Shown here: one piece after another, positions 16,985-24,304 of the stretch
Position numbering within the stretch: the first letter of the stretch is position 1
Layout: every line of letters begins with the position of its first letter
DNA from: Neolewinella lacunae
Lineage (GTDB): Bacteria > Bacteroidota > Bacteroidia > Chitinophagales > Saprospiraceae
Direction: 5' to 3'
NCBI RefSeq assembly: GCF_014349155.1
Contig: NZ_JACSIT010000141.1
Coordinates: forward strand, 308,919-372,918
DNA length: 64,000 bases
Translations under genes and position numbers: made by a program
Notes under the pieces: model-generated
Seen by the model: only the letters and a program-made list of their open reading frames with translations
Databases searched by the model: none
What the model was told of the DNA's origin: nothing

Positions 16985-17605
16985 GTGAAATTTTTTATCT
17001 ACAAAGTTACGCGAGACGTAGGCTTTGCCCCCAACCCTTTTGACGGCTGGTGTACCCTTGCCTGTTGTAAACCAAGAGTTCGCAAAGCAGCTATGATAGG
17101 AGACTATATAATTGGTATGGGTTCTAAAAAAGCTAAAAATCTAGGGCATCTAATATACATAATGAGAGTTACTGAGGCGCTCACTTTCAACCAGTATTGG
17201 AACGATTCTCGTTTTCAGGTTCGAAAACCGAACATGAATGGGAGTTTGAAGGCTTTGCGAGGTGACAATATATATCACAAAACTAATGAAGGAAACTGGC
17301 TTCAGAGTAATTCTCATCATAGTAATATAGATGGAAGCACGAACCAATTGAATCTTTTCAAAGATACCGCTGTAGATAGAGTTCTTCTTTCAAACGATTA
17401 CCTATACTTTGGCAGTAAAAGTATAATAATTGAAGAAAAGTGGGTAAATAATATTTCCATAAGTAATAGGGATTTTGAATATGCTAAGGACGAAAATGCC
17501 GCTCTAGACTTTGTCACGCATGTGAAGGAAATTTACGGACGAAACTATATGTATATTGCAGATCCTAGTGGATTTGAGCAGCTCATTAGGTATAACCCTC
17601 GATAA
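16985..17605 (+). CDS. Nucleotide modification associated domain 2 (Nmad2) protein
   Basis: A 206-residue protein. The pattern DVGFAPNPFDGWCTLACCKP near the N-terminus, then IGDYIIGMGSKK, the YIMRVTEALTFNQYWND segment and VDRVLLSNDYLYFGSKS, closely matches my recollection of the Nmad2 family. The opening resembles a YTH/EVE-like modified-base reader, so binding or processing of a modified nucleotide is plausible, but activity is unknown. It starts with GTG at 16985, the base right after the TIR gene's stop codon, so expression should be coupled. The SLATT-type gene begins 9 nt downstream. Confidence 0.8.
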   Translation: MKFFIYKVTRDVGFAPNPFDGWCTLACCKPRVRKAAMIGDYIIGMGSKKAKNLGHLIYIMRVTEALTFNQYWNDSRFQVRKPNMNGSLKALRGDNIYHKTNEGNWLQSNSHHSNIDGSTNQLNLFKDTAVDRVLLSNDYLYFGSKSIIIEEKWVNNISISNRDFEYAKDENAALDFVTHVKEIYGRNYMYIADPSGFEQLIRYNPR

Positions 17606-17614
17606 TAAAAATTG

Positions 17615-18496
17615 ATGCTTGAGTATAAAGATTTCCCCGCCCTTTTTCGTACATGTGATAGCTATTCAATGGCTGCGCAACGGAAGTACATATTTTGGTT
17701 CCGCTTCGAGTTATTGCTACTCGTGACAGGGGGTGTCGTGGGTACGCTTGATATAGAAAATGAGCAGTATGGTAAGTATATAGCCATTCTAGCGGCGGCG
17801 CTATTTTTAGGCGGATTAGTGGTCTCCTTCTATAGGAAATTTGAGAAGCTTGAAGATAGTTGGTACATTGGCAGAGCACTAGCCGAATCTATAAAGTCAG
17901 TAACATGGCGTTACGCTGTTAAAGGAGAACCATTCGAGGAGACTATAGAAAATGTTGACTCAATTTTCCGAAAAATGATGAGGGAGTTTATTGATGAGAA
18001 TAAAGAATTCATTAAGGGAAATATTCCTGAAGACAACATGCATGCTGTTTCGCCGAAAATGAAGGAGATTCGTAATTCGTCCTTTGAGGACAGGAAGACT
18101 ACATACTTATCTGAAAGAGTAAATGATCAGCTAAGTTGGTATAGGCGGAAATCAAATTATAATAAAAAGAAAAAAGACGTTTTTTTCGGTTTTACTGTAA
18201 TTGCATATTCTTTAGCTATAGTTACACATTTAATACTCATTAGCGACAATACATTTTTAAATGTAACTTCAATATTTGCTACTGTCGTTGGCTGTTTAAT
18301 ATCCTGGACTACGATGAAGAAATATCAAGAGTTGAGCCAATCGTATGCAGTTACTGCTCATGAAATATCTTTAATTCTAGAGTCAGGCGCAGAGATAAAT
18401 AATCAAGAAGACTTTTATGCATTTGTAGGTGATGCAGAAGCTGCATTCTCTCGTGAACACACACTGTGGTTGGCAAGAAGAGATGTAGTGCGTTAA
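17615..18496 (+). CDS. Four-TM SLATT/DUF4231-type predicted pore-forming effector
   Basis: A 293-residue membrane protein with two hairpins of paired helices: residues about 20-42 with 52-71, then about 188-208 with 214-232. The sequence after the second pair (SYAVTAHEISLIL and the terminal FSREHTLWLARRD) is the characteristic SLATT tail. The layout fits two SLATT units in tandem. SLATT proteins are predicted membrane effectors that perturb the membrane when a nucleotide signal is sensed. It is the last gene of the operon, so the likely role is executing abortive infection downstream of the TIR and nucleotide-modifying genes. Function is inferred. ATG 17615; a TTG at 17612 is just upstream. 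Confidence 0.8.
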   Translation: MLEYKDFPALFRTCDSYSMAAQRKYIFWFRFELLLLVTGGVVGTLDIENEQYGKYIAILAAALFLGGLVVSFYRKFEKLEDSWYIGRALAESIKSVTWRYAVKGEPFEETIENVDSIFRKMMREFIDENKEFIKGNIPEDNMHAVSPKMKEIRNSSFEDRKTTYLSERVNDQLSWYRRKSNYNKKKKDVFFGFTVIAYSLAIVTHLILISDNTFLNVTSIFATVVGCLISWTTMKKYQELSQSYAVTAHEISLILESGAEINNQEDFYAFVGDAEAAFSREHTLWLARRDVVR

Positions 18497-18881
18497 ATGA
18501 AACCTTCCTTACCAGTCTAGAAATCCGTGTATTTCTTAATATTTTACTTCGACACCTTGCAATTAGAGTAGCCCAATGGCCTGATTGCTCGTAATTGTTC
18601 AATCATCCAAGCAATACTTTCTCTTATTCAAAGTCTGAGCTTAGTCCAAAATATTAGCAAAACCATGTATCAAGTTCTAACTGGCATCCAGCAAATCTTA
18701 AATGCTTGCTAAGAAGTTCAAGATTTCAGAGGCCCTTACCAATTATCCCCCAGCCGCTTTCCCCACCTACCAAGCAGGCCAAAATGAATAATCAAAAAGA
18801 TTTCCCCCAAACGCAGCGAGGGGATGATCCCTCATCCCCTCGCTAACTTCAATCGTTTAAGTAAGGCAAATCAGGAACCCC
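18497..18881. other. Gene-free right edge of the AT-rich island
   Basis: The 385-bp spacer between the SLATT gene and the prohibitin gene has no convincing coding frame, tRNA or att repeat. Composition returns to the GC-rich background near 18.75 kb. The only structure is a hairpin at 18815-18844. Confidence 0.5.
18815..18844 (-). terminator. Perfect hairpin downstream of the prohibitin gene, possible terminator
   Basis: A 13-bp perfect inverted repeat (agcgaggggatga / tcatcccctcgct) with a 4-nt loop, 38 nt after the stop of the minus-strand gene. The T-tract on that strand is weak and comes some 17 nt later, so termination is only likely. Confidence 0.45.
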
Positions 18882-19703
18882 TTAATTCCCCCCACCCAAA
18901 ATCAGCGGCAAACCACCGCCTTCACCTCCCACGACAATGACTTTGCTGTTGGGCGATTTGGCCAGTTCCAGCGTGGCTTCGATGCCTTTGTCCTGGAGGA
19001 TCTTATCGGAGAGCGAAGCGGAGAGAACACGGTTGGCCGCCGCCTTGGCTTCGGCCTCGATCAGGCGGCGCTCAGCTTCCTGCTTTTCGCGGGTCAGGAT
19101 GTACTCGTACTTCAACGAGCCTTGCTCGGCTTCCAGTTTTTCTTCGATGGCCATCCGGACTTTATCGGGCAGCTCGATGTCGCGGATCAGGATGGCGCGC
19201 AGGTCGACGTAATTCTCGGTCAGGACTTTTGTCAGCTCTTCCGTAATGAGCGTCTGCACTTCGTCGCGGCGGGTAGAGTACAGTTCTTCGGGGGTGAACT
19301 TACCGATGACTTGGCGGACGCTGGAGCGGACCTCCGGGCGTACCAGGCGTTCGAGGTATTCCCGGCCGAAGGTTTCGTGCAGTTCGCCGATCGTGCCGTA
19401 GTTGGGGCGGATGCGGGCCGTTACGTCTACCTTAATGGTCAGGCCGTTGCTTGAAAGAACCTCCATTTCTTCCTCCAGTTGGGTTTCCCGGACCTCGTAA
19501 ACGTACATATCGTTCCAGGGCGCAACCATGTGAAAGCCAGGCTGGTAGATGTTTTGTTTGTCCAATCCTCCACTGAAGCGACGGAACAGCACGCCGCGCT
19601 CACCGGCATCAATGGTGATGAAGGCCGAGTTGCTGAAGATGATGAGGAAAATAAAGAGGAAAAAGGCAATGATGCCGAAGGTCATTAATTTTTTCTGGTT
19701 CAT
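18882..19703 (-). CDS. Prohibitin/SPFH-domain membrane protein
   Basis: A 273-residue protein with one N-terminal membrane helix (residues about 7-26), an SPFH (Band 7) domain from about 27 to 200 (ITIDAGERGVLFRRF, NIYQPGFHMVAPW, VDVTARIRPNYG), and a charged Ala/Glu-rich coiled coil (EKQEAERRLIEAEAKAAANR). The tail is Gly-rich. This is the prohibitin-type layout. Family members form large membrane-associated rings, organise lipid domains and modulate membrane proteases such as FtsH. It appears monocistronic: a terminator separates it from the upstream thiolase gene on the same strand. Confidence 0.92.
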   Translation of the reverse strand: MNQKKLMTFGIIAFFLFIFLIIFSNSAFITIDAGERGVLFRRFSGGLDKQNIYQPGFHMVAPWNDMYVYEVRETQLEEEMEVLSSNGLTIKVDVTARIRPNYGTIGELHETFGREYLERLVRPEVRSSVRQVIGKFTPEELYSTRRDEVQTLITEELTKVLTENYVDLRAILIRDIELPDKVRMAIEEKLEAEQGSLKYEYILTREKQEAERRLIEAEAKAAANRVLSASLSDKILQDKGIEATLELAKSPNSKVIVVGGEGGGLPLILGGGN

Positions 19704-19732
19704 TTTTGCGTTGGTTGGTGCTGAAAGATAAC

Positions 19733-19771
19733 AAAAAAAGAAGCGGGCTGCCGACTTCGGTCAGCAGCCCG
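19733..19771 (-). terminator. Rho-independent terminator of the beta-oxidation operon
   Basis: On the minus strand a stem cgggctgc / gcagcccg, with an inner gac/gtc stem closing on a tetraloop, is followed by a run of seven T. It lies 88 nt after the thiolase stop codon and before the prohibitin start at 19703. Confidence 0.8.
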
Positions 19772-19858
19772 GCCCCGTTTTTCGACGGACGTGGTTAATT
19801 CCTCGGCGAAGCCCCCGTGCGGTGCGCGTGGAGCCCCGGCCAAAAAACGCCCGGTGAA

Positions 19859-21031
19859 TTAGTTCAGTCGCTCAAAAATGCCCGCAATGCCCTGGCCGCC
19901 GCCCACGCAGGCGGTCACCATGCCGTACTTCTGTCCGCGGCGCTGCATTTCGTCCAGCAGCTGGATGGTCAGTTTAGCGCCCGTGCAACCCAGTGGGTGG
20001 CCCAGGGCGATGGCTCCGCCGTTGGGGTTGACGGTCTCGGGGTCGATGCCCAGGGTCTTGATGACGGCCAGGGCCTGGGTGGCAAAAGCTTCGTTGAGCT
20101 CCGTTTGCTGGATGTCGCCAATCTTCAGGCCCGCCCGCTCCAGGGCTTTCGGGACGGCCACGCAGGGACCAATACCCATGTACAGCGGGTCTACGCCGCC
20201 GACGGAGCAGCTCACCAGCCGCGCTACGGGTTCGAGGCCGAGTTGTTTGACCATCCGCTCGCTCATCACCAGCACGAAGGCGGCACCATCGGAGGTTTGG
20301 CTGGAGTTTCCGGCTGTCACCACGCCCCCGTCTTTGAAAACGGCGCGGAGTTTACCGAGCCCCTCCATGGTGGTGTCGCGGCGGACGCCCTCGTCCATTT
20401 TCACCGTATGGCTGCTTTTGATCATTTTGCCGTCTTTGACGAAAACGTCTTCCACTTCGATCGGGACGATCTGCCCGTCGAACTTCCCGGCGTCAATGGC
20501 CGCGGCGGCGCGCTCGTGGCTGCGCACGGAAAAGGCATCAGCTTGCTCGCGGCTCACGTCGTACTTCTCGGCCACCGCTTCGGCGGTTTTGCCCATGCTC
20601 ACGTGGTAGTTGATGTTGTCCATCGCCGCTTTGTAGCTGGGGCTGAGCTTGTAGCCCGTCATCGGGATCATGCTCATGCTTTCGGCGCCGCCGGCCAGGT
20701 AAACGTCGCCAAACCCTGCCTTGATTTTGCCCACCGCCATGGCGATGGATTCCAGGCCGGAGGCACAGTAGCGGTTGATGGTGATGCCGGGCACCTCCTT
20801 GCCCAGGGCGCGGGCGGCAATGAGGCGGCCCACTTGCAGGCCCTGTTCGCCTTCGGGGTTGGCGCAGCCGACGATCACGTCGTCCACCAGTTTCGGATCC
20901 AGTTCGGGGACGGTCGACATCAGGTGCCGGATCACGTCAACGGCCAGGTCGTCGGAGCGGTAGTTCTGAAATCCTCCCTTTTTGGCGCGGCCAACGGCGG
21001 AGCGGAATCCGGTTATAATGTAAGCTTCCAT
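19859..21031 (-). CDS. Acetyl-CoA acyltransferase (thiolase)
   Basis: Thiolytic enzyme of fatty-acid beta-oxidation that cleaves 3-ketoacyl-CoA with CoA to give acetyl-CoA; also the FadA/FadI role beside the multifunctional protein upstream. The 390-residue product has the active-site Cys89 in NRYCASG, the NEAFA motif, the catalytic GHPLGCTGAK His and CVGGGQG near the C-terminus. It begins at ATG 21031 (MEAYIITGFRSAVGRAKKGG, the normal thiolase N-terminus). It is 134 bp downstream of the dehydrogenase/hydratase gene and probably co-transcribed. The spacer contains a copy of the dispersed repeat. Confidence 0.95.
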   Translation of the reverse strand: MEAYIITGFRSAVGRAKKGGFQNYRSDDLAVDVIRHLMSTVPELDPKLVDDVIVGCANPEGEQGLQVGRLIAARALGKEVPGITINRYCASGLESIAMAVGKIKAGFGDVYLAGGAESMSMIPMTGYKLSPSYKAAMDNINYHVSMGKTAEAVAEKYDVSREQADAFSVRSHERAAAAIDAGKFDGQIVPIEVEDVFVKDGKMIKSSHTVKMDEGVRRDTTMEGLGKLRAVFKDGGVVTAGNSSQTSDGAAFVLVMSERMVKQLGLEPVARLVSCSVGGVDPLYMGIGPCVAVPKALERAGLKIGDIQQTELNEAFATQALAVIKTLGIDPETVNPNGGAIALGHPLGCTGAKLTIQLLDEMQRRGQKYGMVTACVGGGQGIAGIFERLN

Positions 21032-21066
21032 GCTTGAGCTTGATTTGTTGGTAGAGAAAATAAAAT

Positions 21067-21129
21067 GGGCGCGGACGCAGGTGCTCCCCCCCGGCCCCCC
21101 GAAGGGGGGAGTAAGGATATGGAGCAAGG
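21067..21129 (+). repeat. Dispersed bipartite repeat, copy 2 (long form)
   Basis: Core gggcgcggacgcaggtgc (one mismatch) at 21067-21084, hairpin ggccccccgaagggggg, then gagcaagg at 21122-21129, 37 nt after the core. It lies between the two beta-oxidation genes, inside their presumed transcript. Confidence 0.85.
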
Positions 21130-21165
21130 CGGGCGAGAAAGCACCGTCTTTAGCTCCAAGAGCGC

Positions 21166-23565
21166 TTAATTCCGCAGCGGCTTGTTGTGCTGCAGCGTGT
21201 ACTGGATTCTTTCCAGGGTCTTCTGGTTGCCCAGCAGGCTCAGAAAGGCCTCGCGTTCGAGGTCCAGCAAATACTGCTCGCTGACGGTTTGCGACTGCGT
21301 CAGCTCCCCACCGCAGAGGATGTTGGCAACGTGCCGGGCCACCACGGCGTCGTACTCCGAGATGTACTTGCCCAGCAGGAATTCGTTGATGGCCGTGTAC
21401 AGGGCGGCCAAACCAGCGCGGCCCAGTACGGTGATGTCTTCGCGCACGCTCGGGGCCACGTATTCGCGGGCCAGTTCCAGTACCTTGTGCTTGGCTTCGC
21501 CGATGTTGCGTTGCAGGTTCATCTCCACAAAGTCTTTGCCTTCCAGCAAGTACCCAAAATCAAACGCTTCAGCAGCGGAAGTGGACACTTTTGCCGTCGC
21601 AATCGTCTGGAAAGCATCGATAAGTGTCGGCATCTGTACGTCGCCTTCGAAGAATTTATCGGAAGCCCGCAGTGCCATTTCCTTGGTGCCACCGCCGCCG
21701 GGGATGAGGCCTACGCCCACTTCCACCAGCCCGATGTAGCTCTCGGCTGCGTAGACACCCGCGTCGGCGTGCATACTGATTTCGCAGCCGCCGCCGAAGA
21801 CGTAGCCCTGGGTGGCCACCACTACGGGCACCTTGCAGGTCTTGATCTTCATGTTCAGTTGCTGGAAGCCGTTGACCATCGCGTCGAGCGTTTTCCAGTC
21901 TTGCTGCATGGCCACCATGCCGACGTTCATCAGGTTAGCGCCCACCGTGAAGTTCTTGCCGTTGTTACCGATGACGATGCCCTGCCAGCCTTCGCCCTCC
22001 GCCCGGTCAATGGCCTCGTTGATGGCCTCGCCGATGGCGTCGTCGATGGAGTTGGACTTGGAGGTAAATTCTACGCCCATCACGCCGTCGCCCAGGTCGT
22101 GGACGGTGGCGGAAGCGTTTTTGATGACGGGCGTCTTCTCCCGGAGGGTATCCAGGATAATGTAGGGTTCCAGGCTCGGGACGGGCTGGTAGGCCTTGGT
22201 GGCCAGGTCGTAGTACTGCCGCTTGCCGTCGTCTACCCGGTAGAAGGCGTCGTGACCAGCCGCTTGCATGTCCTTTACCCAGTCGGCCACCTTGCCGCCC
22301 TGTTCTTCGATCATGGCGATGCCGGCGGCCAGGCCGATTTGGTCCCACGTTTCGAAGGGGCCGTATTCCCAGAAGTAGCCGGTGCGCATGGCGTCGTCTA
22401 CGCTGTAGAGATCGTCGGCAATTTCCGGCACGCGGTTGGCGGCGTAGGCGATCAGGCCGGCGAAGTACTCGCGCAGGAACTTGTGCTCCCGCTCTTCGCC
22501 GTTGACGATGGACTGCATCCGGCGGCCCATATCTTCAATCATCTTGGCTTTGCCGATGGCGGGGCGGGGGTTGGTGGCCGGGGCGTACTCCAGCGTCTTG
22601 AGGTTGAGGGCGTGGATGATGCTCTTGCCAGCCTCGTCGCGCTCAGCCGTCTTTTTGTAGAAGCCTTGCCCCGACTTATTGCCGTAGAATTTTTCCTGGA
22701 GCAGGAAGTCCATAAAGGCCGGGTTGCCTTTGCCCTTCACGGCGTCGATGTACTCGTCGTCGGAGACATTGCCCATCACAAATTCCGATACTTTGGCGCT
22801 GGTATCGATGCCTACGAGGTCCTGGAGGCGGTAAGTAGCCGTATTGGGCCGGCCGATGAGGCTGCCCGTGATGGCGTCTACCTCCTCGATGCTCATGTCG
22901 TACTTCAGCGTCAGGTCCATCATCATTACGCCCGACATTACGCCGATGCGGTTGCCGATGAAGCCGGGGGTGTCTTTGCAAAGCACCGTTTGTTTGCCCA
23001 GGTATACGTCGCCGTAGTGCATGAAAAAGTCGACCACATCGGGCCGGGTGCTGGCGTGGGGGATCACCTCGAAGAGACGCAGGTAGCGCGGGGGGTTGAA
23101 GAAGTGGGTGCCGCAGAAGTGGCTCCGGAAATCCTCCGACCGGCCCTCGGCCAGCAGGTGGATGGGGATGCTGGAGGTGTTGGAAGTAACCAGGGAGCCC
23201 GCTTTCCGGTGGGTATCGACTTTTTCCAGGATCTGCCGCTTGATGTCCAGGCGCTCGATAACTACTTCGATTATCCAGTCGGCATCGGCCACTTTGGCAA
23301 AGTCGTCGTCAAAATTTCCCGTAGTGATGCGGCTGGCGAAATCACTCTTGAAAAGGGCGGCGGGTTTGGACTTGAGGGCGGCGGCCAGGGCGCCGTCTAC
23401 GATGCTGTTGCGCTTGGCGGGGTGTTTCTTTTCCTCGTCGCTGAGGTTGAACGGGACGATGTCGAGCATGAGCACGTCAAGGCCGATGTTGGCCAGGTGG
23501 CAGGCGATGCCCGAGCCCATGACGCCGGAGCCAAGCACGGCGACTTTCTTAAGGCGGTATTGCAT
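21166..23565 (-). CDS. Multifunctional 3-hydroxyacyl-CoA dehydrogenase/enoyl-CoA hydratase
   Basis: Beta-oxidation enzyme of 799 residues. The N-terminal NAD-binding dehydrogenase domain has the Rossmann motif VLGSGVMGSGIACHLA (about 9-24), followed by GTHFFNPPRYLRLFEVIP, and the second dehydrogenase domain continues to about residue 400. An enoyl-CoA hydratase/isomerase domain lies at about 480-700 (IVIGNNGKNFTVGANL, FGGGCEISMHAD, GLIPGGGGTKE). The order dehydrogenase then hydratase is opposite to E. coli FadB but common in Bacteroidota. Together with the downstream thiolase it covers the last three steps of the cycle. ATG 23565 follows a good promoter. Confidence 0.95.
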   Translation of the reverse strand: MQYRLKKVAVLGSGVMGSGIACHLANIGLDVLMLDIVPFNLSDEEKKHPAKRNSIVDGALAAALKSKPAALFKSDFASRITTGNFDDDFAKVADADWIIEVVIERLDIKRQILEKVDTHRKAGSLVTSNTSSIPIHLLAEGRSEDFRSHFCGTHFFNPPRYLRLFEVIPHASTRPDVVDFFMHYGDVYLGKQTVLCKDTPGFIGNRIGVMSGVMMMDLTLKYDMSIEEVDAITGSLIGRPNTATYRLQDLVGIDTSAKVSEFVMGNVSDDEYIDAVKGKGNPAFMDFLLQEKFYGNKSGQGFYKKTAERDEAGKSIIHALNLKTLEYAPATNPRPAIGKAKMIEDMGRRMQSIVNGEEREHKFLREYFAGLIAYAANRVPEIADDLYSVDDAMRTGYFWEYGPFETWDQIGLAAGIAMIEEQGGKVADWVKDMQAAGHDAFYRVDDGKRQYYDLATKAYQPVPSLEPYIILDTLREKTPVIKNASATVHDLGDGVMGVEFTSKSNSIDDAIGEAINEAIDRAEGEGWQGIVIGNNGKNFTVGANLMNVGMVAMQQDWKTLDAMVNGFQQLNMKIKTCKVPVVVATQGYVFGGGCEISMHADAGVYAAESYIGLVEVGVGLIPGGGGTKEMALRASDKFFEGDVQMPTLIDAFQTIATAKVSTSAAEAFDFGYLLEGKDFVEMNLQRNIGEAKHKVLELAREYVAPSVREDITVLGRAGLAALYTAINEFLLGKYISEYDAVVARHVANILCGGELTQSQTVSEQYLLDLEREAFLSLLGNQKTLERIQYTLQHNKPLRN

Positions 23566-23592
23566 GATGAAGATTTAGCGAATTTTCGCTGG

Positions 23593-23626
23593 CGAAGATA
23601 GGGCGTGGGGGCCGGAGTTGCAAAAA
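23593..23626 (-). promoter_or_regulatory. Probable promoter of the beta-oxidation operon
   Basis: On the minus strand TTTTTG is followed after exactly 20 nt by TATCTTCG, a good match to the -33/-7 arrangement of Bacteroidota. The predicted leader is about 20 nt before the ATG at 23565. Confidence 0.6.
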
Positions 23627-23655
23627 GTAGGGGCTGGGGCTTGTTGGTGGACAGT

Positions 23656-23698
23656 CATTGCGCTTAAAAGACTTCCTTTGGCACCTGCGGCCGCGCCC
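23656..23698 (-). repeat. Dispersed bipartite repeat, copy 3 (short form, left arm of an inverted pair)
   Basis: Exact 18-bp core on the minus strand at 23681-23698, with gcgcaatg as second box (23656-23663) 17 nt away. It forms an 18-bp perfect hairpin with copy 4 across a 16-nt loop, in the spacer between divergent genes. Confidence 0.85.
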
Positions 23699-23714
23699 AA
23701 AACGCTGTGTATCA

Positions 23715-23754
23715 GGGCGCGGCCGCAGGTGCAATGAAAGGACCAAAGCAATGG
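23715..23754 (+). repeat. Dispersed bipartite repeat, copy 4 (short form, right arm of an inverted pair)
   Basis: Exact 18-bp core at 23715-23732, then aagcaatgg at 23746-23754, 13 nt after the core. Inverted partner of copy 3. The remaining spacer to the OmpA-like gene (23866) shows nothing else. Confidence 0.85.
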
Positions 23755-23865
23755 ACGGAACGGGCCACGTCGACGCGCTCCAACCCCATATTCCAAAGCC
23801 CATCCAGCCACACAACTCCCTGCCCCTCCAGCCGTTACCCCTCTATAATCGTCCCTTCCACACCC

Positions 23866-24291
23866 ATGTCCCGCTGCCTGCTCCTCTTCGCTTTTTTCCT
23901 GTCGCTGGCCAACCTGGCTGGCCAGGCGACGGCATCTCCGGCGGACCAAGACCACATCATCAGCATCTTTTTCGGCGGCGGCAGCTATTACATCGATGCC
24001 GAACAGGCTACCCGGCTCAAACAGTTTCTGGATGCCATCCCCAACCTCGAAGCTTACGAAATTGAGGTGCAGGCCCACACCGATGACATCGGCAACCGCG
24101 CCTACAACCTCCGCCTCTCCGAATTCCGGGGTGCCGCCGTGCGCGAACGCCTCATCCAGTACCCCGTCGCGCCCGAAGCCATTCAGGTCCTTCCCCTGGG
24201 CGAAGACGCCCCGGTGTACAACAACGCTACCTGGGAAGGCAAGATCAGTAACCGCCGCGTGGACGTGATCTTGAAGAGGATCTTGTTTTAG
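23866..24291 (+). CDS. OmpA C-terminal-like domain protein, exported
   Basis: A 141-residue protein with a signal peptide (residues 1-20, ending LAGQATA) and a single OmpA/MotB-like domain. The domain shows FGGGSYYIDAEQATRLKQFL, a VQAHTDDIGNRAYNLRLSEFRG peptidoglycan-binding motif and a SNRRVDVILKR ending. Such domains bind the diaminopimelate of peptidoglycan, so a periplasmic anchor role is likely. There is no beta-barrel or TPR part. The frame is open upstream to 23707, but ATG 23866 begins the signal peptide. It is convergent with the following gene, 14 bp apart. Confidence 0.85.
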   Translation: MSRCLLLFAFFLSLANLAGQATASPADQDHIISIFFGGGSYYIDAEQATRLKQFLDAIPNLEAYEIEVQAHTDDIGNRAYNLRLSEFRGAAVRERLIQYPVAPEAIQVLPLGEDAPVYNNATWEGKISNRRVDVILKRILF

Positions 24292-24304
24292 GGAAGTCTC
24301 CCCC

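Noticed and set aside
14247-18496. Thoeris system
   Set aside because: There is a ThsB-like TIR protein but no ThsA-like SLOG/sirtuin or Macro effector; the surrounding genes belong to nucleotide-modification families.
23681-23732. Terminator of the beta-oxidation or OmpA-like gene
   Set aside because: The hairpin is in a divergent spacer with no T-tract on either strand; it is made of two copies of the dispersed repeat.
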